Shown: positions 6,263 through 11,763 of the stretch, piece after piece
Numbering within the stretch: the first letter of the stretch is position 1
Layout of the letters: each line of letters opens with the position of its first letter
Assembly (NCBI GenBank): GCA_964416665.1
Contig: CAYQFA010000019.1
Location: 1 to 18,243, forward strand
DNA length: 18,243 nt
Reading direction: 5' to 3'
From: JAKAGE01 sp964416665
GTDB taxonomy: Bacteria > Patescibacteriota > Minisyncoccia > UBA6257 > 2-01-FULL-56-20
Translations under genes and position numbers: made by a program
Notes under the pieces: model-generated
Database searches by the model: none
What the model saw: only the letters and a program-made list of their open reading frames with translations
Told to the model about the DNA's origin: nothing

Positions 6263-6679
6263 ATGCACATACCCATCTTGAGCACGCTGACCCTTTGCGC
6301 CGAGATCCTTATCACGGCCTCGATATATTTTATTATCTGGAAAGCCTATCGAACCGGTGTTTTCCTGCGGTGGTTCGCCTTTGGTGTTCTTGCTTATGAG
6401 GTGCTTTTCAATATTTCTTATATGTTCTCACGGGAGCTTGGTGAACGAAACGCCGGTGCTTTGAACCCGTACGAAACAGCGCTCGCGATATTCCATGGAA
6501 CATTCTCTCTCCTTATGTTCGTCACGCTGATCATTTTTTTTCTCACCGCAGCGCGGGCCTATAAACATGGAAGGAATTATTTTTCGCAACATCGACGGCT
6601 GATGATCGTCTTCGTTTGCGCCTGGGGATTTTCCATTCTTTCCGGTATAGCCCTTTTTATAAGTTTGTATTTCTATTGA
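6263..6679 (+). CDS. Four-helix membrane protein, possibly DUF420-like
   Basis: The 138 residues form four hydrophobic segments at about 5-25, 34-54, 74-98 and 114-137. Helix 3 holds a conserved-looking His (AIFHGTFSLL). The loop before helix 4 reads FSQHRRLMIVF, and helix 4 has WGFSILSG. Paired helix-edge histidines of this kind recall DUF420 and other small haem- or metal-linked membrane proteins, but the match is from memory and weak. No catalytic motif is seen. A perfect TATAAT 7 nt before ATG 6263, without a Shine-Dalgarno sequence, supports this start. It is divergent from the receiver gene and convergent with the PEP-CTERM gene. Confidence 0.72.
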   Translation: MHIPILSTLTLCAEILITASIYFIIWKAYRTGVFLRWFAFGVLAYEVLFNISYMFSRELGERNAGALNPYETALAIFHGTFSLLMFVTLIIFFLTAARAYKHGRNYFSQHRRLMIVFVCAWGFSILSGIALFISLYFY

Positions 6680-6698
6680 TCTCAGGCCGGGGCTGGAT

Positions 6699-6732
6699 AA
6701 AAAAAAGGGGGAGGACACGACCGTGTCCTCCC
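6699..6732 (-). terminator. Terminator of the PEP-CTERM gene
   Basis: The plus-strand arms GGGAGGACACG (6709-6719) and CGTGTCCTCCC (6722-6732) form a very strong stem. A plus-strand A-run at 6699-6706 becomes the T-tract on the minus strand. Confidence 0.9.
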
Positions 6733-6756
6733 GTTGGCCGAAAAGAGATACATTGA

Positions 6757-7431
6757 TTAACTTAAGCCCGAGTGCCGAAACTTCCCTCGAAAGGCACCCG
6801 CCAGACCGAGCAGCCCCGTACCGAGCATCAACAAAGACGACGGCTCCGGAGTGGGATTGACCGGGGTGGGGTCGACCGGCATCATGCCCTGCCCACCATC
6901 CGTGGGGTTGAGAAAATAGGAATCGGAATAGTTCCCGTTCCCGTAAGTTCCAAGCGCGATGTTGGTCATCGCCGTCATGGTAGCATCCGAAGGATACATT
7001 CCCGGGGTAGAAATGTTCCAGATCGCCTGCTGAGCGGCAATATCTTTTTGCAGATTTCCCGATGGCGCAGTTCCGAAATTAAGCCCCAAAATAGACTGTT
7101 CCTGCAGTTGGGCAAGACTGAGCCCCATGTTATCGCCCGTGAACGTTCCAGCGGTAAGACCCTCCACTACCACGCTATATGTGGTGGGAACAGTGATGTC
7201 GTGCTGGGAATCGTCACAGAACATCCAAAAGGTCTGGCCGTCGATAATGCCTTCGGTCAAGCCGACGTAATATTGGCCGTTGTTTTCACCGGAGGAGTAA
7301 GGCTCCACGGTGAGCTGCACCGTTTGCCCCTCCAAAGCGGCAAAGTTGACAGGATCCGCCGTCGCAACGGCGGGCATAAAGAGTCCGAGCGTCGCAACGA
7401 GCGCGACAAACGCACACTTCCGGGTTTTCAA
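6757..7431 (-). CDS. Secreted PEP-CTERM sorting-domain protein
   Basis: The protein has 224 residues. A Sec signal peptide (FVALVATLGLFMPAVATA) has a likely cut after residue 25 in ATA-DP. The tail from residue 195 is a PEP-CTERM sorting signal: PEPSSLLMLGTGLLGLAGAF followed by basic RGKFRH. In exosortase systems this tail is cut and the protein is released into or anchored at the envelope, often with exopolysaccharide. The middle (Tyr, Asn, Gly and Thr rich, with FWMFCDDSQHDI) is not recognised. The start is TTG 7431, supported by GAGG 6 nt upstream. No exosortase gene is in this window, and PEP-CTERM is unexpected if the host is Patescibacteria, which suggests acquisition. The gene is monocistronic. 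Confidence 0.85.
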   Translation of the reverse strand: MKTRKCAFVALVATLGLFMPAVATADPVNFAALEGQTVQLTVEPYSSGENNGQYYVGLTEGIIDGQTFWMFCDDSQHDITVPTTYSVVVEGLTAGTFTGDNMGLSLAQLQEQSILGLNFGTAPSGNLQKDIAAQQAIWNISTPGMYPSDATMTAMTNIALGTYGNGNYSDSYFLNPTDGGQGMMPVDPTPVNPTPEPSSLLMLGTGLLGLAGAFRGKFRHSGLS

Positions 7432-7536
7432 TGAGCACCTCGAGTCCCTTTTATTTTCCGCGTTTAAGCAGAAGAGGACTCTTTACAATACCATAATTAT
7501 GCCAAAAGTCAAAACTGTGCGATAAATGCTTTAAAA

Positions 7537-7545
7537 TGATAAAAT
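7537..7545 (+). promoter_or_regulatory. Extended -10 leaderless promoter of the DUF84-type gene
   Basis: TGATAAAAT is an extended -10 element (hexamer 7540-7545). It ends 6 nt before ATG 7552, so +1 is predicted at the ATG. The -35 region is weak, as expected for an extended -10. Confidence 0.55.
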
Positions 7546-7551
7546 CGTACC

Positions 7552-8112
7552 ATGGTAATAAGCCTTTATACTTCGGAACATTACTTTGACCTGAAAAAAG
7601 CGGCCGTAGAGGAAGCCATCAAGAAGCTCGAGGCCGGGAGTGATGTTACTTTTGCGAATTCCTTTCGCCCGTCATTGCCGACGCAAACCTTTGGGTTCGA
7701 GGAAATGTTCAAGAGGGCAAAGAGTTGCTCCGCAGAGGCCCTCAATCTTAAAAGTGCAGACGTCGGGATCGGAATCGAGAATTCACTGACCTTCATCTAT
7801 AGCACGGACCAATGGTACTACGTGATCGGCGTCTCCATACAAACCCAGGACGGCAGGCACGCTGAAAGTTTCACCCCCGGCATCATGGTGCCGTCGTGGA
7901 TGATGGAAGATATCCAAAAGAACAATATCAAAATAGATTCACTGACCCAGAGCCTCGCAGGCGAGGACGACCCGGTGATGTTCTTCTCCGGCGGGATGCT
8001 CACAAGAAAAGATATCATGGTGCCAACCCTTCTTCTGGCATTTTCGAACCTCAATCTGCGAAAAGAACCAGCACCTCCGGCGCCGATACCACAACCGCCG
8101 GAAAATTCTTAA
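7552..8112 (+). CDS. Probable non-canonical purine NTP phosphatase (DUF84 / YjjX-like)
   Basis: The 186-residue product resembles the DUF84/YjjX family, which hydrolyses ITP and XTP and so cleans the nucleotide pool. Landmarks are the early helix KKAAVEEAIKKLEAG, the FGFEEMFKRAKSCSAEAL segment at 48-64, the nucleotide-site motif ADVGIGIEN (69-77) and the late FFSGGMLTR (144-152) before a final helix. The usual N-terminal VAVGSTNPVK strand is poorly conserved here (VISLYTSEHYFDLKKAAVEE), so activity is not certain. A Pro-rich tail (PAPPAPIPQPPENS) is an addition. ATG 7552 has a -10 box at 6 nt and no Shine-Dalgarno sequence. Confidence 0.68.
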   Translation: MVISLYTSEHYFDLKKAAVEEAIKKLEAGSDVTFANSFRPSLPTQTFGFEEMFKRAKSCSAEALNLKSADVGIGIENSLTFIYSTDQWYYVIGVSIQTQDGRHAESFTPGIMVPSWMMEDIQKNNIKIDSLTQSLAGEDDPVMFFSGGMLTRKDIMVPTLLLAFSNLNLRKEPAPPAPIPQPPENS

Positions 8113-8132
8113 GATTTCCCGCGCGTAAAAAC

Positions 8133-8164
8133 AAAAAAGACCCCGAATAGTTGGGGTCTTTTTT
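8133..8164. terminator. Bidirectional terminator between convergent genes
   Basis: AAAAAAGACCCC (8133-8144) and GGGGTCTTTTTT (8153-8164) form a 12-bp perfect stem with an 8-nt loop. T-tracts are present in both directions, serving the DUF84-type gene and the DUF5666 gene. A second hairpin, ACCGATC / GATCGGT (8178-8195), lies between it and the DUF5666 stop. Confidence 0.92.
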
Positions 8165-8199
8165 GTGCTATCACGGAACCGATCTCAGGATCGGTGATA

Positions 8200-9036
8200 T
8201 TAGAATCCAAAGAGGTGTTTGAAGAAACCTCCGATGGCGCTAAAAATACCACCGAAGCCGAAGCCGCCGCCATGGGATCCGGAAGCTGGAGCGCCGCTCG
8301 AAGAGGCATTCCCTCCCTTCGCGCCCTGATCAATGATCGACGACGCCGTCACGGACGTACCGCTCACCGTACCCTGGACAATAAGATTGTCCCCTACTGC
8401 CACGCTCGCGATGGTCGTGCTCGCCCCGTCCTTGATGACCGTGGAACTTGCCGCGTTGACCGAGTAAGTGACATTGCTCGCGTTCGTCACGGTAAGCGTC
8501 GTGCCATCGATCACGGTCACTGCGCCGCCGATCACCGGCTCACCGTTGCCCTGTATCGCAGGCGCTACACGCGGGGTCGAACTCGCGCCATGAGCGCCGA
8601 ATCCCTTTCCACCCGGCATGCCGGACCGTCCTGTCATCGTGCCTACGCCATCTCGAATTACGGTAGCAACGATACTCGATCCGGTCACCGTACCCTGAAC
8701 CATCACCGTGTCACCAACCGCAATATTTGAAACAGAAACGGTCGTTGTCGCGCCGCCCTCATATACCTTGGCATTGCTTGCGTCAACCGTGTAGGTCGTC
8801 GACGCCGTCGCAACGCTCGTCGTATTCGGCCTCATTTCTGAGGTCACGGTAAGCGTTGTGCCGCTCACCGCACTGACCGTTCCGAAAACACCGCCGCCGT
8901 TGCCACGATGCATCCCCCCGGGGCCACCCCACCCCTGCCCCTGCATGGTGGTCGCTGCGAGCACCGGCAAAGCGATCACCAGGCTTATTGCGAATCCCAA
9001 CGCCGTTGCCACTGAAAGATATTTACTTTTCTGCAT
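8200..9036 (-). CDS. Secreted protein with two DUF5666-like domains
   Basis: The protein has 278 residues. A signal peptide (VATALGFAISLVIALPVLAA) is cut near residue 28. Two homologous beta-rich repeats follow, at about 50-130 and 166-240. Each runs from a SGTTLTVT or DGTTLTVT strand, through a VGDTVMVQGTV or VGDNLIVQGTV strand, to an SIVATVI or SVTASSI end. This is the DUF5666 pattern, presumed to be an OB-like extracellular fold with unknown ligand. Linkers are Gly-rich (GWGGPGGMHRGNGGG). The C-terminus is Gly/Phe-rich and ends GGFFKHLFGF, which may contact the envelope. The start at ATG 9036 follows AATAAT by 6 nt. The protein probably decorates the cell surface. Confidence 0.82.
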   Translation of the reverse strand: MQKSKYLSVATALGFAISLVIALPVLAATTMQGQGWGGPGGMHRGNGGGVFGTVSAVSGTTLTVTSEMRPNTTSVATASTTYTVDASNAKVYEGGATTTVSVSNIAVGDTVMVQGTVTGSSIVATVIRDGVGTMTGRSGMPGGKGFGAHGASSTPRVAPAIQGNGEPVIGGAVTVIDGTTLTVTNASNVTYSVNAASSTVIKDGASTTIASVAVGDNLIVQGTVSGTSVTASSIIDQGAKGGNASSSGAPASGSHGGGFGFGGIFSAIGGFFKHLFGF

Positions 9037-9042
9037 ATTTTT

Positions 9043-9048
9043 ATTATT
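9043..9048 (-). promoter_or_regulatory. Leaderless-type -10 box (AATAAT) of the DUF5666 gene
   Basis: AATAAT on the minus strand ends exactly 6 nt before ATG 9036, inside a very AT-rich stretch. The AT content makes chance matches easier here. Confidence 0.35.
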
Positions 9049-9087
9049 TAATATTTTATATATTTTTTACGGAAATCCCCCACTCCG

Positions 9088-9256
9088 ACCGCTTGAGATA
9101 AACTTCCGCCTCCGGACATACCTGTCCATAGGTAGATACGACCGAACTGCTCAAAAGGGTTCGCTGGATCGTTACAGACATGATTTTTGTTATATAACTC
9201 CGAATCTGTTAGTATATAAAAACAGTGTTCTTAACGAGGTTTAAAAATTTAAATAA
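9088..9256 (+). promoter_or_regulatory. Intergenic leader of the ABC operon with possible extended -10
   Basis: TGTTATATA (9088 to 9096 is not the site; it lies at 9188-9196) is a possible extended -10 for the ABC operon, predicting a leader of about 54 nt. The leader contains GAGG at 9236-9239, which is 17 nt from ATG 9257 and too far for a normal ribosome site. A small hairpin, GGACA / TGTCC (9114-9127), lies upstream. Nothing else is recognised. Confidence 0.3.
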
Positions 9257-10063
9257 ATGGAAAATATTATCGAAGTTAAAAGTCTGGTAAAACAATTCGG
9301 CGACTTCACCGCCGTCGATCATATCTCTTTCGATGTCAAAAAAGGTGAGATCTTCGCTTTCTTGGGACCGAACGGCGCGGGCAAATCCACCACGATAAAA
9401 ATGCTCACCACGCTTTTGCGCCCAACGAGCGGCAGCATTACGCTTGACGGTCATGATCCGGCAGAAGATCCCGAAGAAGTGCGACGCTCGTTCGGTATCG
9501 TGTTCCAGGATCCGAGCCTGGACGATGAACTCACCGCAAAGGAAAATATGGATTTTCACGGCGTGCTTTATGGCGTCCCGGCAAAATTGCGCAAGCAGCG
9601 AATCGAAGAACTTATGAAGTTCGTCGAGCTGTGGGACCGGCGCGACAGTCTGGTGAAGGAATTTTCCGGCGGCATGAAGCGCCGGCTCGAGATCGCGCGC
9701 GGTTTGCTCCATCATCCGAAAGTGATCTTCCTCGACGAACCGACGCTCGGCCTTGATCCGCAAACGCGCAACCATATGTGGAGCTATCTGCAGGAGCTCA
9801 ATAAAAAGGAGGGTGTTACGGTCTTCTTTACCACGCACTACATGGAAGAGGCGGCGCGGATCGCCCAGAGGATCGCCATCATCGATCACGGTAAAATAAT
9901 CGCCGCGGGAAGTGCGCCGGAACTTATCAAACAAACCGGAACGGCCTCGCTTGAAGATGCATTCTTAAAATTGACCGGCAATGTGATCCGTGAAGAGGAC
10001 GCGAGCGCGACCGATCGTATGCGTACGCGCGTGCGGATGCGAAGCGGCGGAAGAAGGAATTAA
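9257..10063 (+). CDS. ABC transporter ATP-binding protein (DrrA/CcmA-type exporter)
   Basis: The 268-residue ATPase has all cassette motifs: Walker A GPNGAGKST (37-45), Q-loop Gln84 in IVFQDPSLDD, signature FSGGMKRR (136-143), Walker B VIFLDE (156-161), the D-loop LGLD and switch His194 in FTTHYMEEA. The C-terminal SLEDAFLKLTGNVIREE is characteristic of the DrrA-like subfamily, which pairs with ABC-2 permeases to export lipids, drugs or polysaccharides. An Arg-rich tail (RMRTRVRMRSGGRRN) is extra. The permease starts 14 nt downstream, so the two form one complex in the cytoplasmic membrane. The start ATG 9257 fits the family length, though it lacks a close Shine-Dalgarno sequence. Confidence 0.95.
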   Translation: MENIIEVKSLVKQFGDFTAVDHISFDVKKGEIFAFLGPNGAGKSTTIKMLTTLLRPTSGSITLDGHDPAEDPEEVRRSFGIVFQDPSLDDELTAKENMDFHGVLYGVPAKLRKQRIEELMKFVELWDRRDSLVKEFSGGMKRRLEIARGLLHHPKVIFLDEPTLGLDPQTRNHMWSYLQELNKKEGVTVFFTTHYMEEAARIAQRIAIIDHGKIIAAGSAPELIKQTGTASLEDAFLKLTGNVIREEDASATDRMRTRVRMRSGGRRN

Positions 10064-10077
10064 TATTATCATTGACC

Positions 10078-10824
10078 ATGAAAACCATTTACATCATGTG
10101 GCTTCGGGAACTTAAGCGGTATTTCCGCTCGAAGTCGCGCATGATCGGCTCGCTCGGCCAACCGCTTCTATTTCTCCTCGCGCTCGGCTACGGCCTTGGG
10201 TCGGTATTCCAAGCTGCCGGACAAGGAAATTACTTCCAGTTCCTGTGCCCGGGCATCATCGGCATGAGTATCATCTTCACCGCGATCTTTTCCGGCATCC
10301 AACTCATCTGGGATCGGCAGTTCGGATTTCTGAAAGAAACACTCGTCGCTCCGGTATCCCGCCTCAACATCATGATCGGCCGCACGCTCGGCGGTGCGAC
10401 CGTCGCAACGCTCCAAGGTATCGTCGTGTTCATTCTGGCGATGCTTTTTGGATTCCGGCCCGATAATTGGCTACTTGTTCCTGTTGCCATCGTGTTCATG
10501 CTCCTCGTCGCATTGCTTTTCACCGCGCTCGGTACCGGCATCGCGTCGCTCCTCGAAGACATGCAGGGATTCCAGCTCATCATGAATTTCCTCGTGATGC
10601 CGCTCTTCTTCCTTTCCGGCGCGCTCTTCCCGCTCTCCGGACTCCCTCCCATCCTCGCAGGCCTCACGATAATCGACCCGCTTTCTTACGGCATCGATTC
10701 ATTCCGCGCACTGCTCGTGAATACGACCCACTTCGGCCTCGGTGTTGATTTCGTCGTGCTTGCCGTCGTCACGGCAGTATTTCTTGTCGTTGGAAGCTAT
10801 CTCTTTTCGAAAATCGAAGTATAG
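10078..10824 (+). CDS. ABC-2 type transporter permease
   Basis: The 248-residue membrane protein begins MKTIYIMWLRELKRYFRSKS, the usual cytosolic entry of ABC-2 permeases. About six helices follow. Visible family features are FQFLCPGIIGMSIIFTAIFS, the amphipathic DRQFGFLKETLVAPVSRLNI segment that contacts the ATPase, and MPLFFLSGALFPLSGLP followed by IDPLSYGIDSFRALL. The transported substrate is unknown; daunorubicin-type and lipid exporters share this layout. ATG 10078 is preferred over the in-frame TTG 10072 because the protein starts cleanly there; neither has a strong ribosome site, and translation is probably coupled to the ATPase gene. A terminator follows at 10856. Confidence 0.93.
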   Translation: MKTIYIMWLRELKRYFRSKSRMIGSLGQPLLFLLALGYGLGSVFQAAGQGNYFQFLCPGIIGMSIIFTAIFSGIQLIWDRQFGFLKETLVAPVSRLNIMIGRTLGGATVATLQGIVVFILAMLFGFRPDNWLLVPVAIVFMLLVALLFTALGTGIASLLEDMQGFQLIMNFLVMPLFFLSGALFPLSGLPPILAGLTIIDPLSYGIDSFRALLVNTTHFGLGVDFVVLAVVTAVFLVVGSYLFSKIEV

Positions 10825-10855
10825 ATATAAATTTCGCGGATCCATGAAAATGTGA

Positions 10856-10890
10856 AGCCGCCCTTTTCGTGAGAATTGGGCGGCTGTTTT
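10856..10890 (+). terminator. Terminator of the ABC operon
   Basis: The arms AGCCGCCC (10856-10863) and GGGCGGCT (10878-10885) pair and are followed by GTTTTG. The T-tract is modest. The same stem could also mark the 3' end of the minus-strand RNA proposed next to it. Confidence 0.7.
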
Positions 10891-11135
10891 GCCTGGGTTC
10901 GGGGAGACTCTCTTCCCTCTCGAAAAGAGGGGTGCTGTTGGCTAAGCCAATCAGATCACTGGTGAGACTATCTGCCCTAACCACGCTCCGGCCCTGTGCA
11001 TTCCAGGGCCTAAATATAAGTGCCGGATCGTGCTCGTACCTGCATTGAGTTTCCTCCACGCTTCCGCTTCATGCGGAAGCACAAGCAGCCGAGATGGCGG
11101 TCGGTGCCGCCTGGCCATTGGCAAAAATGGCTGCT
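10856..11135 (-). ncRNA. Candidate structured non-coding RNA of about 280 nt, family unknown
   Basis: This 390-base gap between genes is packed with complementary arms. In minus-strand order, AGCAGCC (11135-11129) pairs with GGCTGCT (11090-11084), enclosing GGCGG/CCGCC. GCTTCCGC and GCGGAAGC form a perfect 8-bp hairpin (11060-11080), and GGCCCTG and CAGGGCC a 7-bp one (10990-11010). Short hairpins occur at 10952-10974, 10938-10950 and 10915-10931. A long-range helix can form between GGAG/ACTC (11047-11057, three-base bulge) and GAGTCTCC (10903-10910). A minus-strand promoter (TTGACA, 17 nt, TACTCT) predicts +1 at 11135, exactly the first base of the closing stem. Conserved elements of RNase P, tmRNA, SRP and 6S RNA are not recognised. 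Strand and ends remain inferred; a plus-strand element is the alternative. Confidence 0.45.
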
Positions 11136-11141
11136 AAATCA

Positions 11142-11170
11142 AGAGTATTCCTAGTGTCATTTCTTGTCAA
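11142..11170 (-). promoter_or_regulatory. Minus-strand promoter for the candidate ncRNA
   Basis: A perfect TTGACA (plus-strand 11165-11170), a 17-bp spacer and TACTCT (11142-11147). The -10 keeps only the key T, A and T. The -35 overlaps the -35 of the divergent promoter for the 59-aa gene. Confidence 0.45.
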
Positions 11171-11193
11171 CTTCGGCGTATGTGCACTACAAT
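11164..11193 (+). promoter_or_regulatory. Promoter of the 59-aa protein gene
   Basis: TTGTCA (11164-11169), an 18-bp spacer and TACAAT (11188-11193) match consensus at 5/6 each. The start would be near 11200, giving a leader of about 16 nt that contains GAGG. Confidence 0.65.
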
Positions 11194-11215
11194 TGAGAAT
11201 AGAAGAGGTGCCACC

Positions 11216-11395
11216 ATGGACAGCACAGCACGCGAAAGGAACTTGCTTCACGAAGTCCTGTGGTCTAAAGATCCAAGGAAGCTTGCGCGACTCGTCCTTG
11301 TGGAGCACCCCGAATTTCCATGGGGCGATATCCTTCGCGAACTGACCGACGATGAGCGCGAACGCGTAGTGACCGCTCTCACGCTGGCGGTCTGA
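11216..11395 (+). CDS. Small 59-aa hypothetical protein
   Basis: The short product, starting MDSTARERNLLHEVLWSKDP and ending ERVVTALTLAV, is charged and predicted helical, with no cysteine, signal peptide or membrane helix. I do not recognise a family. It is well supported as a gene: a 5/6 + 5/6 promoter at 11164-11193, GAGG 7 nt before ATG 11216, and a strong terminator 8 nt after the stop codon. The frame opens upstream to 11180, but that part covers the promoter. It is divergent from the candidate structured RNA and shares its -35 element, so the two could compete for polymerase. A regulatory link is speculation. Confidence 0.68.
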   Translation: MDSTARERNLLHEVLWSKDPRKLARLVLVEHPEFPWGDILRELTDDERERVVTALTLAV

Positions 11396-11402
11396 GCATC
11401 AG

Positions 11403-11436
11403 GGGCACACAGCAATTCCGCTGCCTGTGCCCTTTT
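11403..11436 (+). terminator. Terminator of the 59-aa gene
   Basis: The arms GGGCACA (11403-11409) and TGTGCCC (11426-11432), with an inner CAG/CTG, are followed by TTTTCCCTTT. Confidence 0.85.
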
Positions 11437-11493
11437 CCCTTTATCGGCCTTTTCTGTTACACTCAAAGGGCAGTTAACTAAATCAAAAAAACT

Positions 11494-11604
11494 ATGGCAA
11501 AAAGAAATTCGGGGCTGAAAAAACAAATATCGCACTCCCACAAAACCAAGAAACGATTGGAGGTAAAGAAGCTTATGTTGGAGGCGAAGAAGAAGCGCAC
11601 ATAA
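11494..11604 (+). CDS. 36-aa lysine-rich small protein (tentative)
   Basis: ATG 11494 opens a 36-codon frame ending at TAA 11602-11604: MAKRNSGLKKQISHSHKTKK, then RLEVKKLMLEAKKKRT. Nearly half the residues are Lys, Arg or His, as in small ribosome- or nucleic-acid-binding proteins. It has no Shine-Dalgarno sequence. An extended -10, TGTTACACT, lies at 11455-11463, which would give a leader of about 24 nt. No family is recognised. The A-rich DNA could produce such a frame by chance, so confidence is moderate. Confidence 0.45.
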   Translation: MAKRNSGLKKQISHSHKTKKRLEVKKLMLEAKKKRT

Positions 11605-11717
11605 AGTTCACCCCAAAAAAGCGTTCCGATATCCCCAAAAAAACCTGCACCACCAGTGCCGGGCGACGAAGGCCGTCGCGAGCGGCCTACAAAGTTTCGC
11701 GAATCACGTTCAGTAGG

Positions 11718-11723
11718 TATAAT
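11718..11723 (+). promoter_or_regulatory. -10 box upstream of the C39-type peptidase gene
   Basis: A perfect TATAAT at 11718-11723. Seven nt later lies GTG 11731, in frame with the peptidase, so a leaderless GTG start is possible. If translation begins at ATG 11764 the leader is about 33 nt and contains an 8-codon frame (11741-11767) whose TGA overlaps that ATG. Confidence 0.5.
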
Positions 11724-11763
11724 TCACCTTGTGGGGAAAAATGAACGACTTTCGGGCAAAACA

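Noticed and set aside
7501..7551. Riboswitch before the DUF84-type gene
   Set aside because: The upstream stretch is short and AT-rich, and the -10 box only 6 nt from ATG leaves no leader to hold an RNA element.
10769..11059. A 96-codon minus-strand open frame over the structured gap
   Set aside because: It overlaps the end of the ABC permease on the opposite strand, has no ribosome site, and its span coincides with the hairpin-rich region. RNA structure explains the sequence better.
10856..11135. RNase P RNA as identity of the structured gap
   Set aside because: GGAGGAAAC and GAACCC on the minus strand resemble pieces of conserved regions I and V, but the invariant P4 pairing (AGTCCGGG with CCCGGCTT) is absent.
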